From Rutstroemia sp. NJR-2017a BVV2 (taxonomy: Eukaryota > Ascomycota > Leotiomycetes > Helotiales > Rutstroemiaceae), in assembly GCA_002946415.1 (NCBI GenBank), contig NJPS01000074.1, forward strand, positions 620,001-684,000: a DNA stretch of 64,000 bases, in the 5' to 3' direction. A program made the translations under genes and the position numbers. How positions within the stretch are numbered: position 1 is the stretch's first letter; the number at the start of each line of letters is the position of its first letter. This document shows, piece after piece, positions 56,376 through 64,000 of the stretch. The notes beneath the pieces were generated by a model. That model searched no databases. It saw nothing but the letters and a program-made list of their open reading frames with translations, and had not been told where the DNA came from.

Positions 56376-58196
56376 ATGTCGACCCTTCAGGATAACGGCC
56401 TCGTAAAGGTCAAGGACATGGCTTTGGCATCGCCCTTCATCCTCAGTGCTGCGGCATTCCTTCTCGTCGCCTGTCTTATCCGGTTTGTTCTCATTCGACC
56501 TTCGAAGCTCGACCTTCCCGTCGTGGATATTCCAGATGGCGACGCGACCAAAGCCCTCATTACCGGTTCCGCAAAAGTACGTTGTTCTCATCCAACCCTC
56601 ATTTTCATTCTTATTCACAAATTTGCAGTACCCTGACACGCCTTGGATCCTCCCGCTTGTCCCACCCATAGTCATACTTCCCCTATCCTCCCTTGATGAG
56701 GTCCGAAACCTTCCCGAAAACAAGGTTTCCTTTACGAAAGAAGTCTACCGCATGTTCATCGGCCGTTACACTGGCATCGGACATGACAGTCCCGTTCTGA
56801 TCAAAACCGTAAAAGTCGATTTGACCCGCCACATCGCAAGTACGCTGAGAGCACTGCAAGACGAGATGCGCTACGGTCTCGACAAGGAATTTGGCCCGTG
56901 CGAAGACTGGACTTCTGTTAACCTGTACTCCAAGTTACTGCGTATTGTGGCTTTACTTAGCGGACGAGTGTTCGTTGGTAGACCCCTCAGCAGGAATGAA
57001 GAATGGATTGATATTAGCATCAAATACACGATGGACTGCTCTGCTTCACGAACTGGAATCCTCAAGTATCCGGGTTGGTTGCGACCTTTTGTTGCGCCGT
57101 TTATACCGGAGGTGAGGAAACTGAACGAACATAAGGTGGTCGGAAAGCGTTTGCTGAAGCCTTTGATGGAGGTTTGCTCGCGAAGGTTCAACGAGGGGAA
57201 GGTTGAGATCGATGAGGAATTCGACGACGAGCAGGGCACATTCGTCACTTGGATGATGAAATATATGGATGAGAAGACCCGGGCGGATTCGGACAGTTTG
57301 GCGGCTCAGCAACTGACTTGTATGGACGCTCTCTTTCTCGTGCATTTGACTCTGCGCATTTACTTGCCAAACATCATGGCTAACAAGAATTAGTATCCTT
57401 CGCGGCAATTCACACTACTACCATGGCTACCTCCCACGCTATCTATGATCTCGTCACTCATCCCGAATACATCCGTCCGCTTCGCGAGGAAATCGATAGA
57501 GTAATGGAAGAAGACGGATACGAAGTCGACGACGAAAACCCGCACTTGAAAAACCTTAACAAAGCTAGTTTGCCAAAATTAAAACTGCTTGATAGTTTCT
57601 TGAAAGAGAGTCAAAGATTCAGCCCAGCAGGCTACAGTAAGTTCCTAGTTAATCCTCTATCTGATCAAGTGATCCAAAACCAGCCCCCACCCCCCACCAT
57701 ACAAACACTAACACCCAACCCAGTCGCCAACTCCCGCCTCACAACCTCCGACCTGTCCCTCTCCACCGGACACACCATCCCCAAAGGCACCCGCATCGGC
57801 TTCAACTCCCACGGCATCAACAGCAAAGGTCCCACCTTCCAACTCCCCGCCGAATCGCACTTGAAAATCGCTCCCCCATCCGAATTCTCCCCCTTCCGCT
57901 TCGCATCTCTCCGCGAAATTCCCGGCCATGAATCGAAACACCAGTTCGTGACTACCAGTCACGAAAGCATGAATTTCGGCCACGGCAGTCATGCGTGTCC
58001 GGGGAGGTTCTTCGCAGGCACGGAAATTAAAGTCGTGTTGGTGGAGTTGTTGAGGAATTGGGATCTGAGGTTGCCGGCGGGGGAGGAGGGGAAGGAGAAG
58101 GAGGGGAGGGATAGGAGGCCGAGTAATTTTGTGCAGGAGGTGTCGGTTATACCGAATCCGTTTGCGGAGGTAGAGTTTAGGAGGAGGAAGGTTTAG
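56376..58196 (+). CDS. Cytochrome P450 monooxygenase (FGHGSHACPG heme type)
   Basis: Membrane-bound heme-thiolate oxygenase. Four exons (56376-56576, 56629-57319, 57394-57636, 57724-58196; introns 52, 74, 87 nt) give 535 residues. Membrane anchor about 20-40, then IPDGDATKAL. The I-helix is AAIHTTT, ExxR is ESQR, and the heme loop FGHGSHACPG has ligand Cys470. This heme loop and the AAIHTTT helix are common in fungal P450s of the kaurene-oxidase/ascochitine kind, acting on terpenoids or polyketides; substrate unknown. The join LT|LSFAAIH restores the I-helix. A Lys/Glu/Gly-rich insert (GEEGKEKEGRDRR) lies near the C-terminus. It stands alone in gene-poor DNA with no synthase nearby. Confidence 0.92.
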
Positions 58197-60269
58197 GTGG
58201 GGGAGTGAGTGGGGGGTTAAGAGATGGAAAGGAGAGGGGTAGGGGGAGGGGTGTATAAGTGGATGGGGTAGTCGTGGGTGAAGACTTTTAGGGCATGAAC
58301 ATCGGATTGCATCGAGTCGTAGGACTTCATTGTTGGGGAAGGAGGAGGGGTTCTGATGGATCATAATCCATGTGTGTGAGATAAAGTCCACTATTCCCAG
58401 CATCTGAGGATATAAATTGCAAATGCCATTTTAAAAACATCAAACTTTCCACCATCTTGATAGGCATTTCTCCTTAATACGCTTCCAGGAAATCTTCCCT
58501 TGATCTTATACGTTGATATTTGTTTGCAAACTTAAGTGACCTGCGCGAGTGCTGTGATGTTGTTTGGAGACCTGGATACATGCGCCATGGAACTAGATTT
58601 CTTTCGACTGCTCTTACTCTAGCAGCTCGAGTAGCCTCTTTCTTTCTATCTGGAAACTGCCGCTCATTTATGTTTGACGTCGAGCTTTCCTCATTTAAAT
58701 CCCCTCCGGGAATCATGATCTGGCCGTGGGCTTTATACTACCTAGGCTCATATCCTTCCGTTTTTGTATAATATACCTAACTCGAGGTGCTGGTAAAGAC
58801 GTATATAGCTTGTCTTATCCTACCGGAATTATGGTTCTGCGGGCGATGTGCTGGAGAGATGGGTAAAGGGGTAGATGATCATGGATTGGGGGAGACGGCG
58901 CGGCAGTGAGTTTTGGTGGTGGGGAAATGATGGGGCTATGAGGTGAAGGGTATATGATGTTTGGAGGGGCCGGGGGGTTGGGTGGGAGGGAGTGGGATGG
59001 TGGGGTAGGCGGGGGAAGGTAGAGAGGGAGTAGGGAGAGGGGGGTTGGTGAGAAGGAAGGAGGGAGAGATAGGGGTGGAGAGAGAGATGGGGATGACCGT
59101 GCAGTTTGTAATGAAGAGGAGGCTGTGGCAAATAGCGGGTTCTCACTGAATGGCATTGCATGGATAGAGAGACGGTGGAGTTGGCACTTCGAAATCGAAC
59201 GACTCAGCTGTTCGAACTTAGCATTGCAGTGGCGATAGGTTGGATAGGCAGAAAAGTTTGAGATAATGGGTGAGCTTAAATGGAGAGAGAGAAGGAATAT
59301 GAAGAGGGAGAGTTGGACGTTGAAACTTGAAGATCCGAGAAATGTGGTTGTAGTGAAGATGTTTGACGACGATGAAGTTTGAAGCTTGGGACAGATGAAA
59401 GGTCGAATTTTAAGAACTTCAGGATATATCTTGCTTACCTCTTACTGTTTGCCTTGCTCCCATCCGCTTCTTGGTCGTTGAGCAGGCCACTCGTCGGGCA
59501 TGCTTTAATCACATCTCCCATCTTATCTCGTTATGTCTTCAACTTCCTGCAGTCTATTTCGTGTCTACTTCTCCGCATTCCATGTCACTAAATCTCTTGA
59601 TTGTGAAGGACAAGTAACATCCATTGACATGGGAGATTCTATCTCCTGTCATTGGCCCTAGTCGAGAAAAATATTAGAAGATATAACATCTACTCAACCA
59701 CAAATCGCAGTAGTTTTTGTATATCAAACGAGGATAACGGAAAAGAAGAGCAGTCTATTTTCGTGATTGAAAGCCTTGTGTCGTCAAGACAGCACAAGCA
59801 CAAGCTGGCAAACCAAGGTTATCTCCAGAAATAAGGAAGTTCAAAGAGACGTATATATCATCTCAGCATTTTAGAATATCGTATTATATAGCATATATGA
59901 CAAGTAAGAAGGCATTTCCCAGAACGCCAGTATGAAATTGAAGTTCTCTGGCATCAGTGACTCGCCTCCCAGTTATCTTTTTAGTTTCTCGTTACACAAC
60001 CGAGGTTATTCTTTTAGGCAATATTTAAAAGTCAAGTGCCAACGACCTCAACTCGAGGATGATAATTGACACGAATACATGAGCCTCGAATGCGGAGAAT
60101 TGCCAGTAGCAGACCATCGTGGATTACTAGAGCGCGACAACGAGGGTTTATTTCGCACCCGTGAAGACCACGGAGACCATGAAGAAGGGGCGACTGGGTG
60201 CTCTGCAGAGCGGGTGATGTTCGGCCAGAAAAACACATTCCAGCCATACAACCAAGACCGATAACTTGA
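58197..60269. other. 2.1 kb spacer, no gene supported
   Basis: Begins with a G/A-rich stretch downstream of the P450 and has another at 58850-59100. Proline-rich frames on the minus strand here are artefacts of that composition. A frame at 60032-60247 on the minus strand looks weakly protein-like but has no motif. Confidence 0.45.
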
Positions 60270-60839
60270 GAAATATCGACTACAATTCAATATATCGTTG
60301 CCGGTGCACTTGCATTGGCGTCGCCCACGAGGGCAGCCAGTCCATGGCATGATGAGAAGAAGTCTATCCCAGCTTTCTCCATCGTTCTTGTCGATCAACC
60401 AAGTCTGGACAGTCCCTGGTACAAGGATATCAAATCACGTCTCCGCGATATTATTTCAACGCGATGGGAATACTTCCATTCGGCCGAACTGTAGATGTTG
60501 GCCAGGAGCAGCCTCATTACTGGTTTGATCTTCATTATTGCAGTGAGGCGCGATGGACAACACACACACACAAACCCCACACCCAGCCATGCCATTCTAG
60601 TACGCGTTCAGGGTCCGCAACTCGGATTTGCGTGGGTTTAAAGCATTGCCTTCGTGCGCGAATGGGACGTCTTTGATACAGTGTTCGCCCCATTGAAGCT
60701 CGTATGCACGATGGCGATCATTGGCAGCTTAGCCACACATTTGGTGTTGATTTCAAGGTACAGCATACCAAACGAATCCAGCTCCACATTTGACCTCCAG
60801 GCAGCTATCACCCCAGGTACATACACCAGACACAATTAA
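60270..60839 (+). pseudogene. Same-frame protein-like ORF broken by two stop codons
   Basis: One frame runs 190 codons with only TAG (60492-60494) and TAA (60639-60641) inside, then TAA at 60837-60839. The first part has a signal-like stretch (YIVAGALALASPTRA), then a hydrophilic region (WYKDIKSRLRDIISTRWEY). The last part has a hydrophobic segment (LVCTMAIIGSLATHLVLI). Both internal stops could come from C-to-T changes at Gln codons. A GTAGAT...TTGCAG pair (60491-60543) would give a normal-sized intron that removes the first stop but shifts frame. No ATG heads the frame. Either a decayed gene or a spliced gene I cannot resolve; family not recognised. Confidence 0.35.
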
Positions 60840-63800
60840 GGAATATCGCAATATGTATATTCATGCATTTTCTATCGCAGCAGACATGGGGAAAAGTGGA
60901 CGTCAAACGTGTCGTTTTGTTCCATCCATTTTTTGTTTCGAAACGACTTGAAGTTGGTCCTGTCATTTATCATATCTTACTATATATAAACATGATCTTT
61001 AACTTTTGACAGGCGGCATTGTTTTCAATATCACGGGTAACCTTGCCTGCTTTCGCGAAGTCAAGCCAATCAAAGCCCCGGCCGCGGGTTTTTGCAGATC
61101 TTATGAAACATCAGACACCATGTCAGGCATTTAACATTCAGCAGATCCAGAACTTCGCCATGCCAGCATTAACGCACAAGCCTGGTTGCCTCCTCAACAT
61201 GGAGAGGAGAGGCTGAGTGGAAGTGGACTGTGGAATGGAGTGCTTGCGCGAAAGTCCGCATATGCACCTAGAGGGGGTTTGACGGCGTACATACGCACTT
61301 CTAGTCTTCAGCCAGCCTTCAGAGTTTGAAACGACTCAAAGCTATTTCGGCATTCGGCCTGCAAGTGGCTGCCACGCCGCTGCCAAGCGTTGTCACCACA
61401 GAGCCCTATTACTACTCTGCAACTTCGGGCCAGCACCGGCCACACGTCATCCCAAAGAGGTTATGGCAGAGACGAAACGGGCAAGAAATACGAGGGTAAA
61501 TATTGCCGTCTCTGTGGACAATAGGTGAGAGCGTGACGGAATTGCGTGTGTTCGTGCGTATGCTCGTGCACCCTGGACTGTGAGGCGAGATGGAGCGGCC
61601 CCATTCGGCGCGAACCCTTGATCCCAGGGGATTTTCTGAGTTCGTTTCGGTTGATGGCTATTGATTGATTTGCGCAGGGGGTTTTGAGCAAAGCTTAAAT
61701 CGTTCGCATCCTTTATTCCCAGAGTCGCGCTTGGGAAGCTCGACGCCAGTGTTACGTAGTGCAGCATCGTCGACGCTCGGTATTCCAAATTCACCAAGGG
61801 GCGCCGCGGAGATGCGAGTTCTTCTATGGGAGATAGGGTTTCGAGAGATATAATAGTAGGTCCAGCTTCTTCGGGTCGTCGGTACTTGTGTTTCTGTTCT
61901 TTCATCGTTATTCTTCCCTTTCAGAATAGTGCATGCGCCGCCGACTTGCTAGCACGGACGTACAGATGTCATACCGGTGCCTCCGAGTCAATGACACCCT
62001 CAAGGGCAGAACATGGCATTCAATAGCGTGTGATAGTAGAGTTACTGATTCAGCATGCTACATCGCTTAGCTCGTATGCAGGATAACGATCTGCGCAAGT
62101 CCCGAGGTCAGGTCAAGTGACCGAGGATCGAGGCGAGGGCGGCAGCTGTCACATAACCGTGCGGGAGAAACAACGCGTTGACGGTTTTCTTCGTCAATCT
62201 GTAATTGCGGAAAGGAGAAATATTCGCCCTTGGGCTCATCCTGATACGATGTTGGAGACAGTTACTTGAAGTGGACACCGCCGCGTGCCGGCAGGAACTG
62301 CGCTAGAAACAACTGGGCGGCTAACAGCCCGAGCAAACAATAGTTCGAAGCGGTGACCGGTGCAATGTCCGAACAGATACGTACCTTGAACCTTCTCACC
62401 TAAGCTCAATTAAACCCGCCGACCGGGGGCTCGTGAAGATCGTATCCCACACAGTACTTCTCGACGATCTTCGTGATAACGGCAATCTCATCTTACATGT
62501 TAGCACATGACTTTCCAACGTTCATCTCACTGAATGATTGCCGGATGATCAGTACAACGGATCTCCCCAAGACCCCAGAAGCACTTCTAAAAGATGTGGC
62601 TAACTAACATCAACCACCATCACTGGAGATCTTGCTAAATCACATATGATTGACACCCGGCACTTGAAATAAAGTTCAATTTTGACAAGTTCTCAAGCCA
62701 ATGCCGAGGCCCTTCCTCAATACCCTCCTGGCCATCTTCCCCGTTCTAGGTCTTTTCTGCCAGGCCTGCTGCCAGCCCGAAGTTCGGAACCGAGAACGCA
62801 AACTAGCGAATCTCAAAATCATCATGTCCGGTCTAAAGAGCGCGCCAAAGTCAGAGACCTTTTGACACCAGTTTTTTGGGCAGATAACCAAGTCTTGAAA
62901 CGGAATGAGAACCGAAAGCGAACACTCCGTACTGTAGATGGAGGCTCGGACTAGTGACACATCTTTTGCCCCCCCTGTTTTGACGTTATATGACGAAGTT
63001 GTCTGAAGTTTATTTCGTTTTGACAAGACATCCACCATATCATATTGACAAACCTCAGTCACCGCACCGGGAAACTCTGTTTGTTGATGGTTTCGGAAGC
63101 CGGATAGAAATTTACTTTTTTTCTTTAAATTAAACTATTAAAAAATGGATCCGCTTCCGTCAACTCTCTCTCCCTCTCTTTTCTTTTCTTTTCTTTTTCC
63201 CAATTTATGCAGGGCCGCAGGGCCGCGCGATAGCCTCGGAGAATTTTGCTCCTTTTGCATGTTTTAGTGCGGAGGGTGGGCCGGGGGCCACGAGACATAG
63301 GCGGAGACTTTGACTGACTCGGGGGTCAGAATCTTTCCTCGCGCACACTAAGGTTAGGTGACGTTGGTGGTTGCTGCCATTCTAGTTCGCATTGTCCCGA
63401 TAAGTAGATTTCCGTTTCTTGGTGAAACTTTGTGGTTTCGGTTCTGCGAGGGAAAATGGAAAATGGAAGCCCCGAAGATGTGTTGATGCGGTGAGCTGGA
63501 TTAAGGCGAGGAGAGACATGGTTTCATAAGAGCAAACTTCTGTGAGAGTCGTTGCATTGTGGTTTTGTTTTGATACGTGATTGTGATTGTGCTTGATCGC
63601 TGAAATTAGTGTAGTGTAATTATTCTGTTGGTACAGTGTATTTTTTCCTCCCAGTGAGCGCCAGTTCGCCATTTCCAAAGTATCCTCTTTCCTCATCAAG
63701 CAACCCAGATAGAAGGGTTTTTGGTATCTTAAATCTAATCATGCCGAAAGTGCTGTTTGCCCCAAGCCCTGTCATGTTTTTTTGTCCCGTGGAATCCAAT

Positions 63801-64000
63801 CCTGTCCCAAGTTGCTTCTCAAAAACACAGCTATCCATAGCTAGGACCCGGACCCGGTCCCAAACCCCAATATTAAAATATGATAATCCCATCCTCTTCA
63901 AGAGGTCATATGCCTCAAATTACTTCCCCTGCCCTTAGAATCCTGTGCGCCCCACATGCTAGGGCCCGAATATGTTTCAAAAGCCGAAGAATGAGAATGG
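60840..64000. other. 3.2 kb right-end region, no gene supported
   Basis: Frames of 90-150 codons occur (61447-61905 minus, 62676-63062 minus, 63620-63901 minus), but none shows a domain, signal peptide or convincing splice structure. A CTTTTC-rich run lies at 63170-63200. A GACCCG repeat (GGACCCGGACCCGGTCC) lies near 63844-63860. Confidence 0.45.

Noticed and set aside
58815..59161. Pro/Ser/His-rich minus-strand frames
   Set aside because: Two overlapping frames in a pyrimidine-rich tract; low complexity.
61447..61905. 152-codon minus-strand frame
   Set aside because: No domain, no hydrophobic leader, codon use unlike neighbouring genes; length alone is not enough.

Overview
The window reads as nuclear DNA of a filamentous ascomycete. 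Almost every gene is split by short spliceosomal introns, mostly 46-96 nt, with GTRNGY donors and CTRAY-like branch points. The gene families are fungal: NCS1 permease, siderophore-type MFS transporter, two tyrosinases, two P450s, a fungal BTB protein and Atp23. The gene mix suggests a helotialean leotiomycete, but this is an inference from overall flavour and not proven. I found no rRNA, tRNA, CRISPR array or intact transposon. Exon joins were worked out by hand from frame, splice consensus and family conservation.

Positions 1-26 kb are dense and mostly housekeeping: a 3' gene fragment at the edge; pyruvate dehydrogenase E2 (LAT1, -) divergent from the Golgi Arf-GEF SEC7 (+); a tartrate/D-malate dehydrogenase-like enzyme (+); a long tyrosinase with C-terminal domain (-); TIP41 (-) divergent from an Aurora kinase (+); ATP23 (-) divergent from glutamate 5-kinase PRO1 (+); a trichothecene-type P450 (-); and an NCS1 nucleobase/allantoin-type permease (-).

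Positions 26-45 kb hold a 2.2 kb divergent region rich in GATA motifs with one possible tiny gene, a siderophore-type MFS transporter (+), a mitochondrial rhomboid protease (-), a short secreted tyrosinase (+), an RNase T2 (+), a BTB/POZ protein (+), a PlsC-type acyltransferase (-) and a kinesin-14 (+).

Positions 45-64 kb are gene-poor: a secreted cysteine-containing protein with a Kex2-like site, a disordered 615-residue protein with a PP1-docking-like motif, a second P450, and a same-frame ORF broken by two stops near 60.3-60.8 kb. The spacers carry homopurine and G-quadruplex-like tracts, a perfect 14-bp x 6 tandem repeat and an imperfect 70-bp duplication.

The genes do not form one obvious biosynthetic cluster: there is no PKS, NRPS, terpene synthase or DUF3328 gene. 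No clearly new system stands out. The best leads are the coding-strand C-to-G skew switch seen in at least seven genes, the start-stop overlapping uORF at SEC7, the RVRF motif protein, the two different tyrosinases, and the broken ORF.
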